The notes below the pieces were generated by a model, which was given only the letters and a program-made list of their open reading frames with translations, had not been told where the DNA came from and searched no databases. Below are positions 18,072-27,846 of a stretch of 64,000 nt of DNA, one piece after another. Where the stretch lies: assembly GCF_000016505.1 (NCBI RefSeq), contig NC_009706.1, forward strand, positions 2,790,001 through 2,854,000. Reading direction: 5' to 3'. A program made the position numbers and the translations under genes. The stretch is from Clostridium kluyveri DSM 555 (GTDB taxonomy: Bacteria; Bacillota; Clostridia; Clostridiales; Clostridiaceae). The first letter of the stretch is position 1; each line of letters begins with the position of its first letter.

Positions 18072-19100
18072 TCATAAAATTATTTCTTTTAAGGTTTTTA
18101 CCACATAGGGTATATCTTCTTTACTTACCCAGTAATTGGTTACAAATCTCATTTTCCCATTTTCTTCAGGATTTATTTTAATTCCTTTTTTATAAAATTC
18201 CTCCACTAGCTTACTACTATCATATCCTGTTTCAGACATATCAAAAAAAACCATATTTATATGTATATCTTCTAAATTAACCTTAATGCCTGGTATTTTT
18301 GAAAGTTCTTTTCCTAAGAATAATGCATTTTCATAATCTTCTCTTAATCTCCCAGACATATGCTTTAATGCTACAATACCAGCTGCAGCTAAAAATCCTG
18401 CTTGTCTCATTCCTCCACCCATAAGCTTTCTTCCTTTTTTAGCCCTTTGAATAAAATATTTGGAGCCTGCTAATATAGAGCCCACTGGAGCACATAATCC
18501 TTTAGATAGACAGAACATAACTGAATCACAATATTTAGTTATATCCTTTACATCTACTTCTAAATATGCTGCTGCATTAAATATTCTGGCACCGTCAAGA
18601 TGTACTGGTAAATTATATTTTTTTGCTTCATTAAAAACTTCATTCATATTTTTTAGTGAAAGTACTCTTCCATCAGAATAGGCATTTTCCATACATATAA
18701 GGCTTGTCTCAGGATAATGTATATCTTCTTTACATCGTATTGCGTCTCTTACTTCATAAATATCCATTTCACCGCCTTTAGTCTTCAATGTTCTAAGCTG
18801 CACTCCTGCTATAACAGCTGGAGCACCCACTTCGTGAACCACAATATGGCTATCCTCTCCAAGTATTACTTCTGTTCCTCTCCTGCAATGAGTAAACAAC
18901 GCCAGTTGATTTCCGAAGGTACCACTTGGTACAAATAGTGCCGCCTCTTTCCCCATAAGTTTTGCCGCATATTTTTCCAATTCCACCACAGTAGGATCAT
19001 CTCCATATACGTCATCTCCCACTTCTGCCTTATACATAGCATCTCTCATAGCTTGAGTAGGCTCTGTTGCTGTATCACTCCTAAGTTCTATAAACCACAT
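18072..19100 (-). CDS. ltaE: Low-specificity L-threonine aldolase
   Basis: A PLP enzyme of 342 residues that splits L-threonine (and allo-threonine) to glycine and acetaldehyde. Fold-type I features: N-terminal ELRSDTATEPT, active-site region GEDSHIV, VHLDGARIFNAA, and the PLP lysine in CLSKGL (Lys200). Two ATG codons lie close together; the second (19100) has the better distance to GGAGG. It is separated from proA by a terminator and is the parent of the decayed copy at 15473-15662. Confidence 0.93.
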   Translation of the reverse strand: MWFIELRSDTATEPTQAMRDAMYKAEVGDDVYGDDPTVVELEKYAAKLMGKEAALFVPSGTFGNQLALFTHCRRGTEVILGEDSHIVVHEVGAPAVIAGVQLRTLKTKGGEMDIYEVRDAIRCKEDIHYPETSLICMENAYSDGRVLSLKNMNEVFNEAKKYNLPVHLDGARIFNAAAYLEVDVKDITKYCDSVMFCLSKGLCAPVGSILAGSKYFIQRAKKGRKLMGGGMRQAGFLAAAGIVALKHMSGRLREDYENALFLGKELSKIPGIKVNLEDIHINMVFFDMSETGYDSSKLVEEFYKKGIKINPEENGKMRFVTNYWVSKEDIPYVVKTLKEIIL

Positions 19101-19248
19101 AAACATACCTCCATATTTAATTATGTATTTACTTCGGATAAAACAAATTATTTAAATATAATAATACACCATACACCATCATATCATAGATTATCTGTTA
19201 ATATATTACTGGTTTAGGTTGAAATTATACAAAACAAATATAAATTAA

Positions 19249-19279
19249 ACTTCCAGACAGAAAAACTGTCTTGGAAGTC
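19249..19279 (-). terminator. Terminator after proA
   Basis: ACTTCCAAGACAG / CTGTCTGGAAGT stem with a T-rich loop, followed by TTTAATTTAT on the minus strand. Ends the proC-proB-proA operon. Confidence 0.8.
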
Positions 19280-19300
19280 TAATTTTATAAATATTGTAAT

Positions 19301-20557
19301 TTACTCTCTTATCTGTCCTTCTCCATATACTATATACTTTATAGTAGTCAATTCATTTAATCCCATAGGTCCTCTGGCATGAAGCTTTTGAGTGCTTATT
19401 CCTATTTCTGCGCCAAAGCCAAATTCTTCACCATCTGTAAATCTGGTAGATGCATTTACATATACTGCTGCTGCATCAACTTCTCTTAAAAATCTCTGAG
19501 ATGAAGTATAATCATTAGTTATTATAGCTTCTGAATGTTTTGTTCCATACTTATAAATATGATCTAAAGCTTCATCCAAAGAACTAACTACTTTCACAGC
19601 TAGGATTAAATCTAAAAATTCCTGTGCATAATCTTCTGCAGTAGCAAGCCTTATATCTGGAATAAGTCTTTTAGTTTTTAAACATCCTCTTATTTCAACA
19701 CCCATCTTACTTAAAGTTTCAGTTAGATGGGGTATGAGTTTTTCTGCTACAGCTTCGTGGACAAGCAACGTTTCCATAGCATTACAAACTCCAGGTCTCT
19801 GTGTCTTTGCATTTATCACTATATTTTCCGCCATAGTTAAATCTGCACTGCTATCTACATAAACATGACAATTTCCTATTCCCGTTTCAATTACAGGTAC
19901 AGTAGAGTTCTCTACAACAGACTTTATAAGTCCACTTCCCCCTCTTGGTATTAAAACATCTACATATTCGTTTAATTTCATCAATACTTCTACTGCTTTT
20001 CTTTCAGTCATATTAATAAATTCTATGGTTCCTGCAGGAAGTCCCGCTTCAATGGCCCCCTTATTTATTGCATTATATATAGCCAAATTAGAATTAATAG
20101 CTTCTTTTCCTCCTTTTAATATAACTGAATTACCGCTTTTAACACATAGTGCCGCTGCATCCACTGTAACATTTGGTCTAGCCTCGTAAATTATACCTAT
20201 AGTTCCAAGAGGTACTCGCACTCTTCCAATATTTAATTCATTGGATTTTTTCCACATTCTTGTAACCTCGCCTATAGGATCAGGAAGAGAAGCAACTTTC
20301 ATAAGTCCTGAAGCCATAGATTCTATCCTATTTTCATTTAAGGTAAGTCTATCTATGAAAGCATCATTTTTTCCACTGCTCTTAGCATCTTCTAAATCCA
20401 ACATATTGGCCTTTAAAATGTCATCCTTATTTTTATTAAGTTCTTCTGCCATTTTTATAAGAGCCGCATTTTTTATATCTGTACTCATATTTGATAGCGT
20501 TCTTGCTGCCCTGTTAGCATTTTTAGCTTTTTCTAAAATACAATCATATATATCCAT
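19301..20557 (-). CDS. proA: Gamma-glutamyl phosphate reductase
   Basis: Second enzyme of proline synthesis, reducing glutamyl-5-phosphate to the semialdehyde with NADPH. At 418 residues it is full length; the catalytic cysteine is Cys258 in RPGVCNAMET, and the NADP-binding region VPLGTIGIIYEARPN is clear. The start is fixed: an in-frame TGA lies directly before the ATG. No Shine-Dalgarno lies next to this ATG; the only one is beyond a 29-nt hairpin (separate entry). Third gene of proC-proB-proA. Confidence 0.95.
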   Translation of the reverse strand: MDIYDCILEKAKNANRAARTLSNMSTDIKNAALIKMAEELNKNKDDILKANMLDLEDAKSSGKNDAFIDRLTLNENRIESMASGLMKVASLPDPIGEVTRMWKKSNELNIGRVRVPLGTIGIIYEARPNVTVDAAALCVKSGNSVILKGGKEAINSNLAIYNAINKGAIEAGLPAGTIEFINMTERKAVEVLMKLNEYVDVLIPRGGSGLIKSVVENSTVPVIETGIGNCHVYVDSSADLTMAENIVINAKTQRPGVCNAMETLLVHEAVAEKLIPHLTETLSKMGVEIRGCLKTKRLIPDIRLATAEDYAQEFLDLILAVKVVSSLDEALDHIYKYGTKHSEAIITNDYTSSQRFLREVDAAAVYVNASTRFTDGEEFGFGAEIGISTQKLHARGPMGLNELTTIKYIVYGEGQIRE

Positions 20558-20602
20558 TCATTTTTTAGTAGAAACAACAGGTTTCTACTAAACCTCCTTT
20601 CC
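20558..20602 (-). promoter_or_regulatory. Split ribosome binding site of proA with bridging hairpin
   Basis: In transcript order: AAAGGAGG, then a perfect 12-bp hairpin TTTAGTAGAAAC / GTTTCTACTAAA with loop CTGTT, then six bases, then the proA ATG. Unfolded, the GGAGG is 35 nt from the ATG and unusable; folded, the distance is 6 nt, the ideal. The hairpin therefore seems required for translation of proA and could act as a switch. Confidence 0.75.
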
Positions 20603-20613
20603 TTTTCCATATA

Positions 20614-21432
20614 TCATTTACTTGCAGCAAAGAGAGTTCCTACCTTTTTACAGGATACTATGTCCTTTATAATATTATCCTTAGACCCATTTGCTATAAC
20701 CATAGATACACCTGAAGATAAAGCTATCTTTGCAGCTTTAATTTTTGTACACATACCGCCAGTCCCCAAGTCCCCCATAGAATCACTGCCGCAGCCTTCA
20801 ATATCCTCTGTAATAGTATCCACATAACTTATCATATTGGCATTTTCATCTATTCTAGGGTCAGAACTATAAAGTCCATCAATATCTGAAAGCAGTATAA
20901 GTAAATCTGCTCCTATAGTTTTTGCAATTAAAGCAGATAATGTATCATTATCTCCAAATTTTATTTCTTCTACTGCCACTGCATCATTTTCATTTATGAT
21001 AGGTATTACTTCCCTCCTTAAAAGCTCATTAAAAGTATTTTGAGCATGAATGCACTTATCTCTATCCTCTAGATCATTTTTAGTAAGAAGGAGCTGGGCA
21101 ATTATTTTTTCATATACTGCAAATTCCTTTTCATATATTCTAAGAAGTATTCCCTGACCAATAGCTGCAGCAGCCTGCTTCTCACAAATATTCTTAGGTT
21201 TTCTTTCAAGACCCATTTTTAAAACTCCCACTCCAATAGCCCCAGAAGTCACTAAAACCATATTTTTTCCCTGATTTTGCAAATAACATATTTCCTCTAC
21301 AATATTCTTTATTCTGTGAAAATCTACAACTCCATCTTCATTTATAAGTGTAGATGTGCCTACCTTTATTACAATTTTTTTTGCATTTAATAAACACTCT
21401 TCTCTATTATCTATCTTTTCCTCTATGCTCAT
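20614..21432 (-). CDS. proB: Glutamate 5-kinase, short form without PUA domain
   Basis: First enzyme of proline synthesis, phosphorylating glutamate. The amino-acid-kinase fold is complete in 272 residues: KVGTSTLI, SGAIGVGVLKMG and INENDAVAVEEIKFGDNDTLSALIA are conserved. The C-terminal PUA domain of the E. coli enzyme is absent, as in many clostridia. AGGAG precedes the ATG. It lies between proC and proA in one operon. Feedback inhibition by proline is known for the family. Confidence 0.94.
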   Translation of the reverse strand: MSIEEKIDNREECLLNAKKIVIKVGTSTLINEDGVVDFHRIKNIVEEICYLQNQGKNMVLVTSGAIGVGVLKMGLERKPKNICEKQAAAAIGQGILLRIYEKEFAVYEKIIAQLLLTKNDLEDRDKCIHAQNTFNELLRREVIPIINENDAVAVEEIKFGDNDTLSALIAKTIGADLLILLSDIDGLYSSDPRIDENANMISYVDTITEDIEGCGSDSMGDLGTGGMCTKIKAAKIALSSGVSMVIANGSKDNIIKDIVSCKKVGTLFAASK

Positions 21433-21480
21433 TTTGAATCTCCTATAAACATTATAACTTTTATATATGATTTTTAAAAA

Positions 21481-22332
21481 TTATTTATTATTTTCTTCCT
21501 TTTTTCCGACTTCCTCCATGCGAACTTTTCCTGCTTCAATAGCATTCATAATAGTTCCTCTAAAAGCACCCCGTTCCAATGCCCTTACCCCTGCAATAGT
21601 GGAACCTCCAGGAGAACACACCTTATCCTTTAATTTACCTGGATGTTCACCTGTATCTAATATCATCTTAGCTCCTCCCATAACTGTCTGTGCTGCTAAA
21701 GTTTGAGCCATTTCACGTGGAAGTCCAAGTTCTACCCCCCCATCTGCCATAGCTTCAATCATCATATACACATAAGCAGGTCCACATCCACTTATAGCTG
21801 TTATGGAATCAATATATTTTTCCTCCACTAAATAGCTTACTCCCAAGGCTTCAAACATACCATATACCAATTTAGCATGTTCTTTAGACGCATTTTTTCC
21901 TGGTGCTACTCCTGAAGCGCCTATATTAACTAACATAGGAGTGTTTGGCATAACTCTAACCACTGGTATTTCAGGTAAATGCTTTTCTATAAGTGAAGTA
22001 TTTATGCCTCCTATAATTGAAATTACCGTATGTTTTTCTTTATCCCAATTACAACTCTTTATACATTCCACGACATCTTTTAGAACCTGAGGCTTAATAC
22101 TTAAAACCACAATATCACAATTATCAACTATATAATTATAGGCTGTACTTCTATCACTACTTAAATGAGCTATTCCAAAATTTTCTTTCAAATATTGAAG
22201 TCTGGAATCTAAAACATCCATAACATAAATATCATCCGGTTCAAATAATTCCGTTGTTAAAAGTCCCTTGAGTATAGCTTCTCCCATTTGTCCTGTGCCA
22301 ATAAATCCAATCTTTTTACCTAACTTACCCAT
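21481..22332 (-). CDS. proC: Pyrroline-5-carboxylate reductase
   Basis: Last step of proline synthesis (P5C to proline with NAD(P)H). 283 residues: Rossmann motif IGFIGTGQMGEAI at the N-terminus and the C-terminal dimer signature GPAYVYMMIEAMADGG...LGLP. The start at 22332 follows AGGAGG by 7 nt; the farther ATG at 22353 contains that site in its reading frame and is unlikely. First gene of the operon; I looked for a T-box leader upstream and saw none. Confidence 0.95.
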   Translation of the reverse strand: MGKLGKKIGFIGTGQMGEAILKGLLTTELFEPDDIYVMDVLDSRLQYLKENFGIAHLSSDRSTAYNYIVDNCDIVVLSIKPQVLKDVVECIKSCNWDKEKHTVISIIGGINTSLIEKHLPEIPVVRVMPNTPMLVNIGASGVAPGKNASKEHAKLVYGMFEALGVSYLVEEKYIDSITAISGCGPAYVYMMIEAMADGGVELGLPREMAQTLAAQTVMGGAKMILDTGEHPGKLKDKVCSPGGSTIAGVRALERGAFRGTIMNAIEAGKVRMEEVGKKEENNK

Positions 22333-22451
22333 ATTTATCCTCCTAAATACCATAAAATTTCAACTAAAAATATCTTTTAAATATAGTTGAGCCTATAAGT
22401 ATATAGTATATATTATTTAGATAATTAATAAAAGATCTTTACTTTAATATG

Positions 22452-24032
22452 TTAAATCTGCTCTATACTCTTACACATTTCAGTTAAAATATCATTTAAT
22501 TTACCTGCATCCTTTTCATTTGTGAGTATGGTAATATAATCTCCTGCACAAATAACAGTATTCCCCTTTGGTATTATGATTTCACATCCTCTTCTGATTT
22601 CTGTTATTAAACAATATTCAGGCCATATTATATTTTTTATCTCTTTTCCATCCAAATAACATCCCATGCAGACTGGAACTTCTAAAATGAATTTGGATTT
22701 GGTATTTTGAACCTTTGAATCTGTATTATTAATTAAAAATCTTTCAAGCAGTGAATCATAGATAGGTTTTGAACCTAATACATCTGCAACTAAATAGGCC
22801 ACTATAGATACAATACTTAATGGAAGAAAATTATTAAATCCTCCTGTCATCTCTGTGATCAATATAGTACCTGTAATTGGAGATCTCACAACTGCCGTAA
22901 AATATCCTGCCATTCCTAGAATTACAAAATTATTTATATAGTTTGTATTAATATTTAATATATTAATAAGCAAACTTCCATACCCATATCCAATTAGTGC
23001 TCCTATAGTAAGTACTGGAAGAAAAATCCCTCCTGGTGTTCCCGAGCCATAGCACAGCATAGTAAATAAGAACTTTACAATAATTAAAACTAAAATAAAC
23101 TTTATAGTAAATGAGGTATTGGCTAGAGACATTATAAGTGAATTACCTCCCCCTAAAACTTGGGGTAAAAAAAATCCAAATATTATAGAAGTTAGCAGTG
23201 GAAACACTGGATTAAATTCTTTTGGAATCCACTTTTGTTTAGAATACAAATGCTGACTTTTTAAAAGGAAAATATTAAAAATTACTCCTGTAACACCCAT
23301 TATAATTCCGAATAATAATATATAAAAATAATAATTCAAAGGAATAGCCGATATATGTTTAAAATTAAATACCGGGCTTAACCCTAAAAACCCGCCAGTT
23401 ATAAAATCAGCAGATAATGCAGCCGAAAAAGCTGAAATTAAAATTAGTGGAGAAAAATTTTTGTGTATTTCCTCTAAAGCAAATATTGCCCCTGCCAGTG
23501 GTGCATTGAATGCTGCAGCCAGTCCCGCACTTGCCCCACTTGTAATAAGATATTTTTCCTCTATATTTACCCTTTTAAAAATTCTACTTAGCCCCTGACC
23601 TACACAAGCTCCCAACTGTACTGAAGGTCCTTCCCTTCCAAGAGAAAGACCAAATCCAATAGCAAGACTTCCCCCTACAAATTTATTTAAAATCACTTTA
23701 AACCATTTCATCTCAAGTTTTCTTAGAACAGCTCCCTTAACTTGAGGAATACCACTTCCACCTACCATAGGATCTTTTTTAACCATAAAGCCTAATATAT
23801 ATCCCAAAATTATAAATAGTATTATCCACAAAGGCAGAAAATATAACTTTAACAAAAGAATTTCATAAATTTTCCCAACCTTTTCCCCTAATTCTTCTAT
23901 AACAACCCTAAAAAGTACTATTATAAAACCAGTTATAATCCCTACAATTATACTTTCCCCTACCAACCTTATCTTTAAATTATGCCAATGAAATAATAAA
24001 CTGGATTTATCTTTTTTATACAAATCATTCAT
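22452..24032 (-). CDS. ClC-family chloride/proton antiporter with C-terminal TrkA_C-like domain
   Basis: A 526-residue membrane protein. Selectivity-filter motifs GSGIPQ (92-97) and GREGPSVQ with the gating glutamate Glu134 are present, as is the inner pair Glu187/Glu188, matching the proton glutamate of E. coli ClC. This favours a 2Cl/H exchanger over a channel. Residues about 440-526 form a soluble domain resembling RCK/TrkA_C, a possible ligand-sensing module. No close neighbours on the operon scale. Confidence 0.9.
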   Translation of the reverse strand: MNDLYKKDKSSLLFHWHNLKIRLVGESIIVGIITGFIIVLFRVVIEELGEKVGKIYEILLLKLYFLPLWIILFIILGYILGFMVKKDPMVGGSGIPQVKGAVLRKLEMKWFKVILNKFVGGSLAIGFGLSLGREGPSVQLGACVGQGLSRIFKRVNIEEKYLITSGASAGLAAAFNAPLAGAIFALEEIHKNFSPLILISAFSAALSADFITGGFLGLSPVFNFKHISAIPLNYYFYILLFGIIMGVTGVIFNIFLLKSQHLYSKQKWIPKEFNPVFPLLTSIIFGFFLPQVLGGGNSLIMSLANTSFTIKFILVLIIVKFLFTMLCYGSGTPGGIFLPVLTIGALIGYGYGSLLINILNINTNYINNFVILGMAGYFTAVVRSPITGTILITEMTGGFNNFLPLSIVSIVAYLVADVLGSKPIYDSLLERFLINNTDSKVQNTKSKFILEVPVCMGCYLDGKEIKNIIWPEYCLITEIRRGCEIIIPKGNTVICAGDYITILTNEKDAGKLNDILTEMCKSIEQI

Positions 24033-24066
24033 ACAATTTTTCCTGACTTTCTATATATCATTTAGG

Positions 24067-24113
24067 GTAAGAACTTATCTAGAAACACAACAGTGCTGGT
24101 GGTATTAACTAAT
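24067..24113 (+). repeat. Probable scrap of the dispersed element
   Basis: AGAACTTATCTAG, ACAACAGTGCT and GGTATTAACTAAT occur in the same order as in the right half of the dispersed element, with the middle hairpin missing. An internally deleted remnant is likely; short and degenerate. Confidence 0.4.
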
Positions 24114-24132
24114 CCTAGCCCTAGTATAAATA

Positions 24133-24180
24133 AAGTTGTGAACTTCAAGGAAAGAAACCTTTCTTTAAAGTTCACAACTT
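24133..24180 (-). terminator. Terminator at the end of the liv operon
   Basis: AAGTTGTGAACTT / AAGTTCACAACTT, 13-bp outer stem with an inner AAAGAAAGG / CCTTTCTTT pairing, followed by TTTATTTAT on the minus strand, 8 nt past the livK stop. Confidence 0.85.
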
Positions 24181-24187
24181 ATGTCCA

Positions 24188-25324
24188 TTACTGGCTTACT
24201 TTTCTTACAAATATCTGCTTCTGATTTTCTATTTTTATTACGTCTCCTCCCATAATGGCATTTCTGTTACTGTCATATTTAGTGGTTCCAGCTACTCCTT
24301 CAAAGCTGATATTCTTTAGAGCATCTTTTATTTTATCTCCTTCTGTACTTTTAGCTTCTTTAACAGCAGCTATTAGTAAACTACCTGCATTATAAGAACT
24401 AGCTGAAATGGCATCTGGCGCTTTATTATATTTTTTCTCATAGTTTTCTTTAAATTTTACATATGCAGGTGTAGTATCTCCTGTAGAAAAGAAATTACTA
24501 AAATAACTTCCATTAACTGCATCTCCTGCAATTTCAAATAAAGCTGGTGAATCCCATCCATCTCCACCAATAAAAGTAGAGGTTATACCTAAATTTCTTG
24601 CTTGTTTTGCTATTAAAGCCACTGTACCATAGTAATCTGGTATAACCAGTACATCTGGATTAAGCTTTTTTATGTTGGTAAGCTGGGCACTAAAATCCTG
24701 ATCTCCCGCATTAAAGGTAAGTGACGCCAATACCTTTCCACCTGATTTTTCAAAGTTAGTTGTAAAGAATTCATTAAGCCCCTTATCATAGTCATTCCCT
24801 ACATCATAAAGCACAGCTGCTGTTTTAGCCTTTACATCCTTGGCTGCTATATCTGCAATAATTGTTCCCTGAAAAGTATCATTAAATGTGGATGTAAATA
24901 CATATTCTCCCCCATTTTTTGTTACTTTAGGACTCGTACTTACAGATATCATTGGAATTTTATTAGATGCAGCAATAGGTCCCATGCTTATGGAACATTT
25001 ACTGGCATAACTCCCAACTACCCCTACCACCTTATTATTATTAATTAATTTTTGTATGGCATTGGCAGAATTAGAAGGTTTATTTTCATCATCTTCAAAA
25101 TAAAACTTTACCTTTTTGCCATTTATACCTCCACTGGCATTAGTTTCTTCCTCCAACATCTGCAGTGCATTCTTACACGCCTGTCCCATAACAGACACAT
25201 CCCCTGTAAGCGGAAAAACTGCTCCTAATTTTATTTCCTCTGATTCAGATTGTTTACCACACCCTGCCAGTACCACAGACCCTAGCACTAAAGCCATGGA
25301 TATTGACAAAAACTTTTTTAACAT
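24188..25324 (-). CDS. livK: Branched-chain amino acid ABC transporter, substrate-binding lipoprotein
   Basis: A 378-residue extracellular binding protein. The lipoprotein signal ends at LAGC (Cys22), so it is lipid-anchored on the outer face of the membrane. The periplasmic-binding fold type I pattern (IKLGAVFPLTGDVSVMG...) marks the LivJ/LivK family, which binds Leu, Ile and Val. It is the last gene of livH-M-G-F-K, after a 75-nt gap from livF. Confidence 0.92.
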   Translation of the reverse strand: MLKKFLSISMALVLGSVVLAGCGKQSESEEIKLGAVFPLTGDVSVMGQACKNALQMLEEETNASGGINGKKVKFYFEDDENKPSNSANAIQKLINNNKVVGVVGSYASKCSISMGPIAASNKIPMISVSTSPKVTKNGGEYVFTSTFNDTFQGTIIADIAAKDVKAKTAAVLYDVGNDYDKGLNEFFTTNFEKSGGKVLASLTFNAGDQDFSAQLTNIKKLNPDVLVIPDYYGTVALIAKQARNLGITSTFIGGDGWDSPALFEIAGDAVNGSYFSNFFSTGDTTPAYVKFKENYEKKYNKAPDAISASSYNAGSLLIAAVKEAKSTEGDKIKDALKNISFEGVAGTTKYDSNRNAIMGGDVIKIENQKQIFVRKVSQ

Positions 25325-25399
25325 GTATAAATCCCCCTTAAAAATTTTATAAATGATGCTTACTTAACTTAAAAATAGTATTATTATCCACAATAAAAG

Positions 25400-26101
25400 C
25401 TATCCAAGGTAAGCACTCTTCACTGATTCATTAACTAGTAATTCTCCTGCGCTTCCTTTTAGGACTATTCTTCCAGTTTCTAAGACATAAGCTTTACTGG
25501 CTATAGAAAGTGCCATATTGGCATTTTGCTCTACCAATAAGATAGTAGTACCTTTTTCATTAATTTCTTTTATTATATTAAATATTTGCTGAACTATTAT
25601 AGGTGCAAGTCCCATGGATGGTTCATCCATAAGAAGAAGCTGTGGTTTTACCATAAGTGCCCTGGCTATGGCCAGCATTTGTTGTTCTCCCCCACTTAAA
25701 GTACCTGCGGGCTGTTCTTTTCTTTCCTTTAATATTGGAAATACCTCAAAAATAGTTTCATAATCCTTTTTTATGCCTGCCTTATCCTTTCTTATATAGG
25801 CACCTAACTGCAGATTCTCAAAAACAGTCAGATTCGAAAATACTCTCCTTCCTTCTAAAACATGAGAAATTCCTCTGGAGACTATTTTATAAGCAGGCAC
25901 TTTATTTAAAGATTTCCCTTTAAATATCACTTCTCCTGATCTACAGGGATTCAACCCTGATATAGCCCTTAAAATTGATGTTTTTCCTGCTCCGTTAGCC
26001 CCTATTAAGGTAACGATTTCTCCTTCTTCCACTTCTAGAGATATATCTTTCAGTGCATGTATTACTCCATAGTACAAATTTACATTATTCAGTTTCAACA
26101 T
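25400..26101 (-). CDS. livF: Branched-chain amino acid ABC transporter ATPase LivF
   Basis: A 233-residue ATPase subunit. Walker A GANGAGKTS, signature LSGGEQQMLAIARA and Walker B LLLMDEPS are complete. It follows livG without a gap (adjacent bases 26101/26102), as expected for translational coupling. It pairs with LivG on the LivH/LivM membrane dimer. Confidence 0.95.
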   Translation of the reverse strand: MLKLNNVNLYYGVIHALKDISLEVEEGEIVTLIGANGAGKTSILRAISGLNPCRSGEVIFKGKSLNKVPAYKIVSRGISHVLEGRRVFSNLTVFENLQLGAYIRKDKAGIKKDYETIFEVFPILKERKEQPAGTLSGGEQQMLAIARALMVKPQLLLMDEPSMGLAPIIVQQIFNIIKEINEKGTTILLVEQNANMALSIASKAYVLETGRIVLKGSAGELLVNESVKSAYLG

Positions 26102-26875
26102 CTATATTTTAACCTCCTCTCCTAAATAGGCACTTATAACCTTAGGATTCTTTTTTATTTCCTGAGGAGATCCTTTTGCAATCATCTGTCCATGATCAAG
26201 CACCACAAGTCTTTCACATATTCCCATAACCAACTTCATATCATGTTCAATTAAAAGTATTGAGATCTTGAATTCATCCCTTACCCATTTAATAAGTTCC
26301 ATTAAATTTAGAGTTTCCTGCGGATTCATACCTGCTGCCGGTTCATCTAAAAGCAGTACCTTGGGTTCTGTGGCGAGGGCTCTTACTATCTCAAGCTTTC
26401 TTTGTTGTCCATAAGGCAAATTCATTGCAAGTTCATCTTTTTTATCCAACAATCCAAATATTTTTAACAATCTTTCTGCATTTTCATCCATAAATTTTTC
26501 TTCTCTGTAATATTTTGGCATCCTTAAAATGCACTGCCAAAAATTATATTTATCAAGATATGAAAATGAAATTTTTACATTATCAAGCACAGACATATGC
26601 TTAAACAACCTTATATTTTGAAAAGTACGTGCTATATGCTTTTTAGCCAGTTCATGAGGTTTTAAATTAATGACTTTCCTCCCCAGAATTTCTATATATC
26701 CATCTGTAGGTTGGTATACACCTGTAAGCATATTAAAAACAGTAGTCTTTCCTGCTCCGTTTGGACCTATCAATCCAACGATCTCATTTTCATCAATATC
26801 CAGATTAAAATCAGAAACTGCCGTTAAACCACCAAATTTTATTGTTAAATCTTTAGCACTAAGCAGGGACATCAT
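26102..26875 (-). CDS. livG: Branched-chain amino acid ABC transporter ATPase LivG
   Basis: ATPase subunit of about 257 residues. Walker A GPNGAGKTT, the LivG-type signature LPYGQQRKLEIVRA and Walker B VLLLDEPAAGMNP are present. The start is set at 26875, 6 nt after AAGGAGG; a farther upstream frame to 26923 would overlap livM by 65 nt. The chosen start overlaps the end of livM by 17 nt. Confidence 0.93.
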   Translation of the reverse strand: MMSLLSAKDLTIKFGGLTAVSDFNLDIDENEIVGLIGPNGAGKTTVFNMLTGVYQPTDGYIEILGRKVINLKPHELAKKHIARTFQNIRLFKHMSVLDNVKISFSYLDKYNFWQCILRMPKYYREEKFMDENAERLLKIFGLLDKKDELAMNLPYGQQRKLEIVRALATEPKVLLLDEPAAGMNPQETLNLMELIKWVRDEFKISILLIEHDMKLVMGICERLVVLDHGQMIAKGSPQEIKKNPKVISAYLGEEVKI

Positions 26876-27833
26876 ACTTTCCCTCCTTTTTATGTGATAT
26901 TTTTTTCTTTGCAGAACTAACAATTTTTTTGAAAGAAATTTCTTTCATACCGAATACACCTTCCGGTCTAAATATCATCAGTGCAACAAGTGCCGCTGAA
27001 TATATAACCATTCTATAATCAGCTACAGGTCTTAAGATTTCCGGTAGAGAAGTCAGTATAGCCGTGGACAAAATGCAGCCGGATATACTACCCATTCCAC
27101 CAAATACCACATATGTAACTATATCAAAAGATTTCAAATAATCAAAAGATTTAGGATCTAAAAACATAAAATAATGGGCATATAAAACTCCTGCTATACC
27201 TGCAAAAAAAGAAGCTGTTACAAAAGCTATCATCTTATATTTAGTGGTATTTATTCCTATGGAACTTGATGCCAGTTCATCTTCTCTTATAGAAAGCATT
27301 GCTCGCCCATAAGAAGATTTCTTTATGTTATAAGCAATTATTATAATAAGAATCGTGATAAAAAATACCATTGCAAAGCTGGTTTTTTTGGGTATTCCAG
27401 CCAATCCTTCAGCTCCACCTAATGTATTTGAATTTACTATGGCAATCCTTATTATTTCTCCAAATCCCAGAGTTGTTATAGCCAAATAGTCTCCTTTTAA
27501 TCTCAATGTAGGAATACCTATGATGACTCCAAAAAAAGCTGCCATCAGTCCTCCAGCTATTAATACCAAAAAAAAGGGCGCATCTAGTTTTAAAGTTAAA
27601 ATAGCTGCAGTATATCCTCCTATAGACATAAATCCTGCATGTCCTAAAGCCAGCTGCCCTGTATACCCGACTATCATATTTAAACTCACTGCTAGTATTA
27701 TATTTATGCCTATAATAATCAATATTTGGACTATATACTCATCTATCATTTCCAAACTTATGAGAGTTTGAATTAAACCAAATACTATTAATACTGCCGC
27801 TAATATAAATAATATATTTTTTCTACGCTTCAT
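26859..27833 (-). CDS. livM: Branched-chain amino acid ABC transporter permease LivM
   Basis: A hydrophobic protein of about 324 residues with eight or so membrane helices and the LivM motif GYTGQLALGHAGFM. The start at 27833 follows GGTGGGAG; an upstream in-frame ATG at 27884 would overlap livH and lacks a ribosome binding site. It forms the channel with LivH. Confidence 0.93.
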   Translation of the reverse strand: MKRRKNILFILAAVLIVFGLIQTLISLEMIDEYIVQILIIIGINIILAVSLNMIVGYTGQLALGHAGFMSIGGYTAAILTLKLDAPFFLVLIAGGLMAAFFGVIIGIPTLRLKGDYLAITTLGFGEIIRIAIVNSNTLGGAEGLAGIPKKTSFAMVFFITILIIIIAYNIKKSSYGRAMLSIREDELASSSIGINTTKYKMIAFVTASFFAGIAGVLYAHYFMFLDPKSFDYLKSFDIVTYVVFGGMGSISGCILSTAILTSLPEILRPVADYRMVIYSAALVALMIFRPEGVFGMKEISFKKIVSSAKKKISHKKEGKYDVPA

Positions 27834-27846
27834 ATTAAACTCCCAC

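Noticed and set aside
22333-22451. T-box or other leader upstream of proC
   Set aside because: No specifier stem, T-box sequence or terminator/antiterminator pair can be seen in the short gap.
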